A stretch of DNA of 40,262 nt from Candidatus Methylomirabilota bacterium (GTDB taxonomy: Bacteria; Methylomirabilota; Methylomirabilia; Rokubacteriales; CSP1-6). The DNA is taken from NCBI GenBank assembly GCA_035936835.1, contig DASYVT010000189.1, forward strand, positions 1-40,262. Direction: 5' to 3'. The notes under the pieces are model-generated. The model was not told the DNA's origin. It worked only from the letters and a program-made list of their open reading frames with translations, and searched no databases. Made by a program: the position numbers and the translations under genes. Positions within the stretch are counted from its first letter, which is position 1, and every line of letters starts with the position of its first letter. Below, piece by piece: positions 1 through 6,529 of the stretch.

Positions 1-621
1 ACTCCCGAGGAGTCGGCCGAGGCGGCCGCCGCGATCAACCGGATCCACGACCGCGTGCACGGCCGGCTGCCCCAGCCCGCCGGCGCGTTCGCGTCCGGCT
101 CCCCCTACAGCGCTCACGATCCGACCCTGCTGGCTTGGGTCCACGCGACGCTGGTGGACACCTTCCTCCTCACCTACGAGCGCTTCGTGGCGCCACTCAC
201 GCCGGCCGAGCGCGACCGCTACTGCCGCGAGGCCGGTGGCACCGCGCCGCTCTTGGGCATTCCGCCGGATACGCTGCCCCGGAGCGCGGACGAGCTGACG
301 GCCTACATGGAGCGGATGCTCGCGAGCGGCGAGATCGTGGTCACGGGCGCCGCGCAGGCGCTCGCGAGCGAAGTGCTCTCTCCCGGGTTCCCCTGGCCCG
401 CGCGCCCCCTCCTTGCACTCGCGCGGCTGACTACCGTGGGTCTGCTGCCGCCGCCGATCCGCGAGGCCTACGGCTTCAAGTGGTCGCCGCGCAAGGAGCG
501 GGCGCTATGCCTGCTGAGTGCCGCGACGCGGCGTAGCCTACCTCTCCTCCCACCCCTTGTGCGCCACTGGCCCCCCGCGCGTCGCGCGGCACGGCGCGAG
601 CGGACCATCCACTCTCGGTGA
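1..621 (+). CDS. MpaB/rubber-oxygenase-type (DUF2236) protein, 5' partial
   Basis: This reading frame is open from the first base and ends at TGA 619-621, so the N-terminus lies outside the window and 206 residues are visible. The visible part matches the catalytic domain of the MpaB/Latex-clearing-protein (DUF2236) family: an INRIHDRVHG stretch near visible residue 12, then WVHATLVDTFLLTYERF, then a segment on Pro-rich loops and a second helix pair. Family members are heme-b oxygenases or relatives of unknown substrate; the histidines in RIHDRVHG and WVHAT are the expected heme-region residues. The last ~20 residues are Arg-rich and unlike the family. It converges with the cyclase gene on the other strand with only ~10 nt between them. 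The family is clear, the substrate unknown. Confidence 0.8.
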   Translation, partial: TPEESAEAAAAINRIHDRVHGRLPQPAGAFASGSPYSAHDPTLLAWVHATLVDTFLLTYERFVAPLTPAERDRYCREAGGTAPLLGIPPDTLPRSADELTAYMERMLASGEIVVTGAAQALASEVLSPGFPWPARPLLALARLTTVGLLPPPIREAYGFKWSPRKERALCLLSAATRRSLPLLPPLVRHWPPARRAARRERTIHSR

Positions 622-631
622 CACATCACAG

Positions 632-1597
632 CTAGAAAACCGCGATGGGGTTTACGGGCGAGCCGGTGACGTTCTTGAGGCGGAGCGGCGCGACCGTCAG
701 CAGGAACTCCCAGCGCGTGCGCTCGGTTGCCGCGCGCGCCACGTCTTCGAGGTTCATGTTGTCGATGAGCCAGAGCCCCATGGCGACGAGCGAGATAACG
801 TGGAAGGAGTTGCCGAGGGCCGGGTACGGCAGGGGCGCGATGTCGTTGTGCGTGTCGGTGCCGATCATGGCGACTCCGCGCTGGCGGAGCCACGGGCAGC
901 AGGCGACGTGGAGCGCCGGCGTCCCGGCCTCCATTGGATTGACCGGCCCCTCGGCCAACCGCCGCGCGTAGTAGCCCGTCCGCACAAGGAGAATATCGCC
1001 CGACTCGACGCGCAGGCCCTGCGCCTTCTCCGCGGCCTCGAGGTCCTCGGGCATCACGCCCTCGCCTGGGCCCATCCAGCGAACGCTCTTCGCGCGCGCC
1101 ACGTCCAGCAGGACACCGCGGCTGACCACGCCGTCGCGGAGCACCTCGACTGAGTTGACCGTGGCGCCCTCGCGGGAGGTGACGAGATTGGACGAGCGGC
1201 CGTTGTAGAACTGCCCCTGCCAGAAGTAGTGCGGCGGCGCGTCCACGTGCGTGATGGCGTAGCCGTGGAAGACCATGCCGATGAACTCGGCGGCGCCGCG
1301 CCGTTGGAGGATCCGCTCGTTCGAGTCGTGATCCCTGCCCTCGCCCGAGTCCACCATGAAGCGCATGGGCTGGATCGTCGTCTCGGCGGTGATCTCGGTG
1401 GACCAGGGGCGCGCGCAGGTGACGCTGACGCCGTCGCGCACGAGCTTTCCGGCCGCGATCCTCTTCTGGGGAGTGATCAGGTTGATCGTGCCCAGCTCGT
1501 CGTCCTTGCCCCAGCGCCCCCAGTTGGACAGGGTGCGCATGTACTCGCGCACCTGCGCCTCTGTCGGAGTGATCGCAACTGGCGGAGCGGTCGCCAC
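632..1597 (-). CDS. Cyclase-family (kynurenine formamidase-like) metal hydrolase
   Basis: The 321-residue protein belongs to the cyclase family (PF04199), whose members hydrolyse amide or lactone-type bonds using a divalent metal. The diagnostic motif HVDAPPH is at residues 117-123, preceded by the WGRWGKDDELGTINLIT block (26-42) and followed by LLVRTGYYARR and GTDTHND. The open frame runs far upstream, but that part overlaps the aldolase gene and has no family resemblance. I therefore start at GTG 1597, nine bases after the aldolase stop; an internal ATG at VREYM is the alternative. It is the third gene of the FBPase-aldolase-cyclase run. The substrate cannot be read from sequence; aromatic-amide, isatin or cyclic-ester hydrolases are all possible. 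Confidence 0.82.
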   Translation of the reverse strand: MATAPPVAITPTEAQVREYMRTLSNWGRWGKDDELGTINLITPQKRIAAGKLVRDGVSVTCARPWSTEITAETTIQPMRFMVDSGEGRDHDSNERILQRRGAAEFIGMVFHGYAITHVDAPPHYFWQGQFYNGRSSNLVTSREGATVNSVEVLRDGVVSRGVLLDVARAKSVRWMGPGEGVMPEDLEAAEKAQGLRVESGDILLVRTGYYARRLAEGPVNPMEAGTPALHVACCPWLRQRGVAMIGTDTHNDIAPLPYPALGNSFHVISLVAMGLWLIDNMNLEDVARAATERTRWEFLLTVAPLRLKNVTGSPVNPIAVF

Positions 1598-1605
1598 GAG
1601 GTTAG

Positions 1606-2532
1606 CTACTTGAGCTCGCCGGAGTAGATCTTCATCACCGTCGACAGGAACTCCAGCGCGTGGGGCTTCTGGCGCTGGAACGAGTTCCGCCCGATGATGG
1701 AGCCGAAGCCGCCGCCGTCGCGGATGGCCCGGTACTCGTCGTACAGCGTCTCGTCGTTCTCCTTGGTCGCCCCGCCGGAGAAGATCACGATGCGCTGCCC
1801 GTCGAATGCCGACTGGACGACGTGGCGCACGCGCTCCGACAGCGTGGAGATCGGGACACCGGTTTTCTCGTAGACCTTTTTGGCCTCCGGCTGTTCGATG
1901 AACTGAGTGGGCGGCTTGACCTTGATGACGTGCGCGCCCAGCTGCGCGGCGATCTGCGCCGCATAGGCCACGACGTCGATCGCGGTCTCGCCCTCCTTGC
2001 TGATGTCGGTGCCGCGAGGGTACGACCAGACCACGGCGACCAGCCCATTGGCCTTGGCCTCGGCGACCATCTCGCGGCACTGCTGGTACATGGTCTGCGC
2101 GCTGGCCGAGCCCGGATAGATCGTGAATCCCACGGCGACACAGCCCAGCCGTACCGCGTCCTTGACCGAGCCTGTCACGGCCGAGAGCGGGTCCTTCTCG
2201 TCGTGGAGGAGGTCATGATCGTTGATCTTGAGGATGATCGGGATCTCGCCGGCGAACTCGGCCGCGCCCGCCTCGATGAAGCCCAGCGGCGCCGCGTAGG
2301 CGTTGCAGCCGGCCTCGATGGCGAGACGGAAATGGTACGCGGGATTGTAGGCCGGCGGGTTGACGGCGAAGCTCCGCGCCGGCCCGTGCTCGAAGCCCTG
2401 GTCCACCGGCAGGATGACGAGGCGGCCCGTGCCGGCCAGGCGTCCGTGGTTAAGCAGCCGGGCCAAGTTGGTGCGGGTGCCCGGGTTGTCGCTGGCGTAC
2501 CAGGAGAGGATCTCGCGAATGCGCGGTTCCAT
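1606..2532 (-). CDS. fbaB: Class I fructose-bisphosphate aldolase (DhnA/FbaB type)
   Basis: The 308-residue protein is a Schiff-base (class I) aldolase of the bacterial/archaeal DhnA type. It interconverts fructose-1,6-bisphosphate with dihydroxyacetone phosphate and glyceraldehyde-3-phosphate. Visible landmarks are DQGFEHGP (44-51), the lysine-bearing strand HVIKVKPP (K204/K206, one being the expected Schiff-base lysine) and the phosphate-binding loops FSGGATKEN and GGGFGSIIGRN near the C-terminus. An AAGGAC-like ribosome site precedes ATG 2532. It starts 20 nt after the FBPase stop and stops just before the cyclase. The pairing with FBPase suggests gluconeogenic use, or a sugar-phosphate cycle. 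Confidence 0.93.
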   Translation of the reverse strand: MEPRIREILSWYASDNPGTRTNLARLLNHGRLAGTGRLVILPVDQGFEHGPARSFAVNPPAYNPAYHFRLAIEAGCNAYAAPLGFIEAGAAEFAGEIPIILKINDHDLLHDEKDPLSAVTGSVKDAVRLGCVAVGFTIYPGSASAQTMYQQCREMVAEAKANGLVAVVWSYPRGTDISKEGETAIDVVAYAAQIAAQLGAHVIKVKPPTQFIEQPEAKKVYEKTGVPISTLSERVRHVVQSAFDGQRIVIFSGGATKENDETLYDEYRAIRDGGGFGSIIGRNSFQRQKPHALEFLSTVMKIYSGELK

Positions 2533-2552
2533 TGGGGTCCCCGTCCTTTCTC

Positions 2553-3545
2553 TCAGTTGCCGGCGTAGAACTTTTCGGCGAGGGCGACGTCGTCGGGGCT
2601 GCCGACGATGATCGCCGCCCGCTGGTGGTATTCGCTCGCCTTGAGGTCGAGCACGCGCTCGGTGCCCGTGCTGGCGCGTCCCCCCGCCTGCTCGACGATC
2701 ATGCCCATCGGCGCCACCTCATAGAGAAGCCGGAGCTTGCCCTTGGGCTTGGCTGGGTCGCGCATGTCGGCGGGGTACATGAAGAGCCCGCCTTCCAGCA
2801 GCGTCCGGTGCACGTCGGCGACCATGGCGCCGGAATAGCGCAGCGAATAGGGGCGCCCGGTCGCCTTGTCGGGCGTGCGCAGGTATTCCACGAACGCGCG
2901 CTGCCCCGGATGCCAGGTCGAGATGTTGCCCTCGTTGATGCCGTAGACCTTGCCCTTCTTCGGGATGCGGATGTCCGGGTGCGTCAGGAAGAACTCGCCC
3001 GTGGCGCGGTCCATCGTGAAGCCGTGCGTGCCGCTGCCCGCCGTGTACACGAGCGTTGTCGCGGGCCCGTACATGACATAGCCCGCGGCGATCTGCTCCG
3101 TGCCGGGGCCGAGCGCCGCCGGCCCCGCCGGATCCCACCCTCGGCTCGGGCGCAGGGAAAAGATCGTGCCGACCGTGCCGTTGACGTCAAGGTTGGAAGA
3201 GCCGTCCACCGGATCGCAGGCGACCACGAGGCCGGTCGACCCCTTGCCTTCGCGCATCTCGATGGGCTCGGGCGCCTCCTCGGAGACGAGCGCGGCGCAC
3301 GCCCCGCTCTTGCGAAGCGCAGCCGTCACGATCTCGTGGCCCCAGACATCGAGCTTCTTGACCTGATCGCCCGTGACGTTGGTGCCGCCCGCGTAGCCGA
3401 GCTGGTCTCGCAGCGCCGCGTGGGCCAGCTCCTGTGCGATGACGGCTGCGACGCTGCCGATGCGGCTGACGACCAGGGCCATGCCGCGGGCCTGATCCGA
3501 GGCGAGCGTGGCCTGCTGCCGGGCAAGGTGCTCGTCGAGCGTCAT
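2553..3545 (-). CDS. fbp: Fructose-1,6-bisphosphatase class I
   Basis: The 330-residue enzyme hydrolyses fructose-1,6-bisphosphate to fructose-6-phosphate with Mg2+. The metal-binding signature DPVDGSSNLDVN is at residues 111-122, with the acidic SEEAPEP block at 88-94 and the C-terminal GMIVEQAGGRAS block; length is normal for the family. I chose ATG 3545. GTG 3560 is a serious alternative, because a TTGACT-17-TAGCAT promoter (3568-3596) places transcription start at about that codon, giving a leaderless message. The gene leads a run with class I aldolase, so the two consecutive gluconeogenic steps are co-expressed. Confidence 0.94.
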   Translation of the reverse strand: MTLDEHLARQQATLASDQARGMALVVSRIGSVAAVIAQELAHAALRDQLGYAGGTNVTGDQVKKLDVWGHEIVTAALRKSGACAALVSEEAPEPIEMREGKGSTGLVVACDPVDGSSNLDVNGTVGTIFSLRPSRGWDPAGPAALGPGTEQIAAGYVMYGPATTLVYTAGSGTHGFTMDRATGEFFLTHPDIRIPKKGKVYGINEGNISTWHPGQRAFVEYLRTPDKATGRPYSLRYSGAMVADVHRTLLEGGLFMYPADMRDPAKPKGKLRLLYEVAPMGMIVEQAGGRASTGTERVLDLKASEYHQRAAIIVGSPDDVALAEKFYAGN

Positions 3546-3567
3546 CTTTGACGGGGCCACGTTTGGG

Positions 3568-3596
3568 ATGCTAGGCGAAGGCCGGCGTTTAGTCAA
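3568..3596 (-). promoter_or_regulatory. Sigma70-like promoter of the fbp operon
   Basis: On the minus strand TTGACT (3596-3591) and TAGCAT (3573-3568) are separated by 17 nt. The -10 box ends 7 nt before GTG 3560 and 22 nt before ATG 3545, so the transcript has little or no leader. Confidence 0.6.
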
Positions 3597-3681
3597 CCCG
3601 GAGCCTCGAGGCGGCGGGCGGGAGCCGTCCACCGGGGCGCTCCACACAGACCGCCGCGATCGCCCGGGCGCCCGGCACCTG

Positions 3682-3909
3682 TTACATGATCATGTCAGGG
3701 AGGGCCTGCTGCTCGGGTCGTGCCGCAGCACAGGAGGACGGGGACGGCGGGCCGGCCCTCGCACCTGAGAGCCCGAGATGGGCGAGGATCCGCTGGATGA
3801 CGGCGGGGTCATCGATCGTGGCCGTCAGCTGCATCCGCCCGGCGCAGCGCGGACAGCGTAGGACATCCAAGCCGAAGGCCCGGCGCATCAGCGCCGTCCA
3901 CGTCCAGTA
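3682..3909 (-). pseudogene. C-terminal remnant of an IS91-like transposase
   Basis: About 75 residues read YWTWTALMRRAFGLDVLRC, then PRCAGRM and ATIDDPAVIQRILAHLGL. This is the characteristic tail of IS91-type (zinc-binding) transposases, with a CxxC pair and the 'LxCPRCGGRM..ATIxDPxVIxxILxHLGL' pattern. Nothing of the N-terminal zinc domain or the catalytic tyrosine region is present upstream, where sequence turns into a C-rich tandem repeat and a solute-binding-protein fragment. It is therefore a dead fragment left by an insertion. A more decayed relative lies at about 35180-35319. Confidence 0.7.
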
Positions 3910-3935
3910 GCCGGGCCGGTCCGCGCCCGGGCGTC

Positions 3936-3968
3936 CCGCCCCCGCCCTCCCCGCCCCCGCCCTCCCCG
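3936..3968. repeat. Short C-rich tandem repeat
   Basis: Two adjacent copies of a ~15-nt unit resembling CCCGCCCCCGCCCTC lie at the junction between the transposase fragment and the solute-binding-protein fragment. This looks like a rearrangement scar. Confidence 0.45.
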
Positions 3969-4004
3969 TTGGTTCGTTCCACTCCGTCGCTGGGTCACCC
4001 TCGG

Positions 4005-4238
4005 TGCGGCAAACGCCGGGAATCGCTCGATCTTCCCCTCCGCCGCTCGGATTTCAAGCTCGATGTTCTTCCCGTCCACCCAGCCCAACTCGCGCAATCC
4101 CTGCCGGAATGCGTCGAGGAGGTGCGCGGCGGCCGAAATGGAGCTGCTGATCATCACGCCTATCCGGTAGACCTTCCCAGGCTGCTGCGCATCGGCGATC
4201 AGAGGCGCGGTAAGGAGAACCGCACCACCTACCAGCAA
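4005..4238 (-). pseudogene. Truncated ABC-type solute-binding protein (PF04392-like)
   Basis: About 78 residues from a TTG at 4238 show a signal peptide (VGGAVLLTAPLIADAQQ), then the start of the mature domain with KVYRIGVMISS, FRQGLRELGWVDGKNIELE and AEGKIERFPAFAA. This is the N-terminal quarter of the ABC_sub_bind family, periplasmic proteins very numerous in soil bacteria. After that the frame becomes Gly/Arg-rich sequence unrelated to the family, at the C-rich repeat, so some three quarters of the gene is missing. It has no visible ribosome site. Non-functional remnant. Confidence 0.7.
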
Positions 4239-4447
4239 GGAACGTGCGCCGGTTTATGACTGGGTCCTCCCGCCGGGGTCTGGGAGCCCTCCTTACAGGC
4301 TGGGCAGGAGTCTGGCAGAGCCTTCCTATCCGCTGCGCGTGGAGTCAGCTGCTGCCAGCGGAGGGCGTTGGACGCATATCCAGCGAACAGGTAGTAGCCG
4401 GCAGGAAAGCCGCCGATGACTAAGATGGCGATCGCGACTCCAAGCAT
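4229..4447 (-). CDS. Small single-span membrane protein with CPAC motif, unrecognised
   Basis: ATG 4447 is preceded by a very strong ribosome site (GGAGGTGACGAC directly before it), which is the main reason for calling this 72-residue ORF. Residues 2-24 (LGVAIAILVIGGFPAGYYLF and onward) form a probable membrane helix, followed by a polar tail with SCPAC (residues ~50-54). It has no family I recognise. Its 3' end runs ten bases into the truncated solute-binding-protein remnant, so the original C-terminus may have been replaced. It could be a real small protein or a surviving 5' end of a larger broken gene. Confidence 0.45.
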   Translation of the reverse strand: MLGVAIAILVIGGFPAGYYLFAGYASNALRWQQLTPRAADRKALPDSCPACKEGSQTPAGGPSHKPAHVPCW

Positions 4448-4673
4448 GTCGTCACCTCCAGCGCGGATTGTCGGTAGCCGTCGGGCGCGACGCTTCGGGT
4501 CGCGAACCCTAGGTCGGGGCGAGGGGGGCGGGGGCAGCAGCCCGCGGTCAACTCCCGACGTCGGGAGCGCGCCATGACCGCCCCCCGTGTCAGCTCCGCT
4601 GTGCCCACAAATGTGCCCGCCAGCTCCTAGTTCCTGCCCCGCACCAGCTACCACGAGCCAAGACAGCAAACGA

Positions 4674-4710
4674 AAACCCCCCGGCAAGCTGCGAACTTAC
4701 CGAGGGGCTT
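4674..4710 (-). terminator. Strong hairpin followed by T-run downstream of the tRNA fragment
   Basis: On the minus strand AAGCCCCTCGGTAAG pairs with CTTGCCGGGGGGTTTT around a 7-nt loop. All 15 positions pair when G-T is allowed, and the 3' arm ends in TTTT. It has the form of a Rho-independent terminator for leftward transcription and lies 16 nt beyond the tRNA-like segment. Confidence 0.6.
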
Positions 4711-4725
4711 CTGTGGGCGCCCGAG

Positions 4726-4764
4726 CTTATGAGACCCCTGCTCTGCCACCTGAGCTACGCCGCC
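4726..4764 (-). pseudogene. 5' half of a tRNA-Met(CAT) gene
   Basis: Reading leftward from 4764, the sequence begins with acceptor strand GGCGGCG, TA, a perfect D-stem GCTC/GAGC around an AGGTGGCA loop, and an anticodon arm with loop CTCATAA (anticodon CAT at 4731-4729). From there the match stops. The 3' anticodon strand pairs only at four of five positions with two G-T pairs, no GGTTCGA-type T-arm follows, and nothing complementary to GGCGGCG is found before the terminator hairpin. I read this as a tRNA gene broken by a rearrangement or an integration event. Confidence 0.6.
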
Positions 4765-4774
4765 GAAAATCGCG

Positions 4775-4801
4775 TTGACACGAAAAACGCTTTGCTATAA
4801 T
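4775..4801 (+). promoter_or_regulatory. Consensus-hexamer sigma70 promoter for the acidic-protein gene
   Basis: Exact TTGACA (4775-4780) and exact TATAAT (4796-4801) are separated by 15 nt, two short of optimal. GCGTT (4773-4777, overlapping the -35) is repeated inverted as AACGC (4786-4790), so a regulator site is possible. About 70 nt of leader follow before ATG 4876. Confidence 0.6.
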
Positions 4802-4875
4802 CCCGCCGAACGACGTCCACCAGTAACGACTCCCGTCTCGCAAGTCAAGGCGGGGAAGGTCCGGAGGAGCTTTTC

Positions 4876-5115
4876 ATGGCGTGGCTCGGCGATCGGCCAT
4901 GGATCGAAGACGAGGAGAATCCCGTGTACGCGCAGGACGACGCCGAAGTCGAGAAGGAAGAGGACGACGAGGACGACGAGGACTTCGACGAGGATCCCGA
5001 CGACCTCGATGACGACGACGACGAGGACGACCTGGACGACGAGCTCGACGACGAGGACGAGCTCGAGGACGACAAAGAGGAGGATGAGGACCTCGACGAC
5101 AAAGGCGACAAGTGA
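4876..5115 (+). CDS. Extremely acidic Asp/Glu-rich small protein
   Basis: Fifty of the 79 residues are Asp or Glu. After a short N-terminus containing MAWLGDRPWIEDEENPVYAQ, the rest is almost only D, E, L and a few K, so it is surely disordered. It is called as a gene because an exact-hexamer promoter lies upstream, GGAGGAGC precedes ATG 4876 at good distance, and a membrane-protein gene with its own ribosome site follows 39 nt later in the same direction. No enzymatic fold is possible. Candidate roles are metal or cation buffering, nucleic-acid mimicry, or binding a basic partner; none is shown by the sequence. Long antisense frames here are by-products of the GAC/GAG repeats. Confidence 0.7.
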   Translation: MAWLGDRPWIEDEENPVYAQDDAEVEKEEDDEDDEDFDEDPDDLDDDDDEDDLDDELDDEDELEDDKEEDEDLDDKGDK

Positions 5116-5154
5116 CAGCAGCGCCGTATCTCTAGTCTCTCGAAGGAGAATTCG

Positions 5155-5862
5155 ATGGTATTGATGACCGACGCAGGCATTCCGTTCCTCTTGCGGTGGA
5201 TCCATTTCCTGGCCGGGATCACCTGGATCGGACTTCTCTACTACCTCAATTTCGCCCAGACCCCGTTCTTCGCGGAGACCGAGGCCCCGGTGCGCAGCGG
5301 CGTCCAGCAGAAGCTCCTGCCCCGCGTCATGTGGTGGTTCCGCTGGGGCGCCATGATCACCTTCCTCAGCGGCTGGCTCTATCTCCTGGAGTACTGGCTC
5401 CACCGGGTCGGCGTGACAAATGCGCAGACCTGGGTCATCCTGCTGGGCGGTATCCTCGGCAGCGTCATGTGGTTCAATGTCTGGTTCGTGATCTGGCCGA
5501 GGCAGAAGCTGGTCATCCAGAACGCGCTCGATACGGCGGCCGGCAAGCCCGCCAATCCGGCGGTCGCGGCCGCCGGAGCCCGCGCGGGCCTGGCGTCGCG
5601 CACGAACGTCGTGTTCTCGATCCCGATGCTCTTCATGATGGGCTCGGCCAGCCACCTGCCCATGCCGATGCCCGGCTCAGGCGGGGCCTTCTGGCTGATC
5701 GCGCTGATCATCATCGCGCTCGTGGAGTGGAACTGCCTCGCCTTCGCCCCCGGCAAGCCCACGACGAAGTCGCTCGGCACCGTCAAGGGCACCCTCTGGT
5801 TCGGCTTCATCCTGACGGCGGTCTTTTATCTGCTCTTCGAGGTAATGAAGAAGAGCGGGTAG
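5155..5862 (+). CDS. Urate-oxidase N-terminal-like (PF06181) membrane protein
   Basis: The 235-residue protein has about five to six membrane helices and the look of the PuuD N-terminal membrane domain: LLRWIHFLAGITWIGLLYYLN at the start, RVMWWFRWGAMITFLSGWLY, then WVILLGGILGSVMWFNVWFV and a conserved WPRQK. Conserved His/Trp residues in the first helix suggest heme or cofactor contact. Full PuuD proteins carry a C-terminal cytochrome c domain for urate oxidation; it is absent here, so urate oxidation is not supported. GAAGGAG precedes ATG 5155. It probably shares a transcript with the acidic protein, and a 12-bp hairpin terminator follows. Confidence 0.82.
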   Translation: MVLMTDAGIPFLLRWIHFLAGITWIGLLYYLNFAQTPFFAETEAPVRSGVQQKLLPRVMWWFRWGAMITFLSGWLYLLEYWLHRVGVTNAQTWVILLGGILGSVMWFNVWFVIWPRQKLVIQNALDTAAGKPANPAVAAAGARAGLASRTNVVFSIPMLFMMGSASHLPMPMPGSGGAFWLIALIIIALVEWNCLAFAPGKPTTKSLGTVKGTLWFGFILTAVFYLLFEVMKKSG

Positions 5863-5887
5863 GCAGCAAGAAGCGGCGCGACTCACA

Positions 5888-5918
5888 GGCCGGGCGGGGC
5901 GTGATACCCCGCCCGGCC
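5888..5918. terminator. Bidirectional hairpin between convergent genes
   Basis: GGCCGGGCGGGG (5888-5899) and its perfect complement (5907-5918) form a 12-bp stem with a 7-nt loop. It lies between the convergent membrane-protein and DUF3501 genes. There is only a short T-rich tail. Confidence 0.7.
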
Positions 5919-5926
5919 TTCGTCTG

Positions 5927-6529
5927 TCAGCCGCGAAGATCCTCGAGCAACTGCGCCTTGCTCTCGGCCTGGAGCTCGACGCGCGCGCGCACGGCGGGGT
6001 GGTCCACCACCAGATGGACGGGCGAGCTCGCGAAGGCACGGACGGCCTCGGGCGGGAACGCGAAGCGGACGAAGTGGACGGCGGAGAGCTTGCCCTTCTC
6101 CTCGTCGGAGTGTCCGGCCTCGAACTCGCCTGGGAGGGCGAAGTCCTTGCCCACCTGGATCCAGACCGTCGGCCCCGCGTCGATACCAATGAACCGGTCG
6201 AGCACGGCCTGGATCTGGTCCTTGTCGGTGATCTCGATGAAGAGCGTGGCGCTGAGCTCGCCCGGGCCCGGGAGGAGGGCGTTGTAGACGTCGAGCTCGT
6301 CCTGGACGCGGGCGTCGGCCGTGATCCGTTCGACGCGGCACATCTCCTGAATCTGCAAGAGCACGGTGTCGCGGTTCTCGAAGACGAAGCTCAGGTGCTC
6401 GCCCACGGGCACCCGGCGCACGCGCTTGAGATCGATCACCCTCCGCCGCATTTCGGCGCGCACCTTCTCGTATTCGAAGAAGTTCAGGACGTCCTTCAGT
6501 TGGATCTTGTCATGACCCGCCGGGCTCAT
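5927..6529 (-). CDS. DUF3501 family protein
   Basis: The 200-residue protein starts at ATG 6529, overlapping the Fe-S protein stop (ATGA), and shows the DUF3501 pattern: KIQLKDVLNFFEYEKVRAEMRR near residue 8, RRVPVGEHLSFVFENRDTVLLQIQEM, and a C-terminal VHFVRFAFP block. The function of DUF3501 is not established; it recurrently accompanies rubrerythrin and the two-cluster Fe-S protein found here, so a role in peroxide or redox defence is inferred from context only. It is the last gene of the leftward stress operon. Confidence 0.85.
   Translation of the reverse strand: MSPAGHDKIQLKDVLNFFEYEKVRAEMRRRVIDLKRVRRVPVGEHLSFVFENRDTVLLQIQEMCRVERITADARVQDELDVYNALLPGPGELSATLFIEITDKDQIQAVLDRFIGIDAGPTVWIQVGKDFALPGEFEAGHSDEEKGKLSAVHFVRFAFPPEAVRAFASSPVHLVVDHPAVRARVELQAESKAQLLEDLRG

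Noticed and set aside
1598-2080. Upstream extension of the cyclase frame to 482 residues
   Set aside because: It lies inside the aldolase gene in another frame and is Arg-rich without similarity to the cyclase family.
4674-4710. Reading the 15-bp hairpin as the T-arm of an intact tRNA
   Set aside because: The stem is 15 bp instead of 5, position 58 is not A in the TTCGCAG loop, and no acceptor strand complementary to GGCGGCG follows.
4795-5655. A 286-residue minus-strand frame antisense to the acidic protein and membrane protein
   Set aside because: It reads the complement of the GAC/GAG runs, has no ribosome site and no family resemblance, while the plus strand has promoter, ribosome sites and a known domain.
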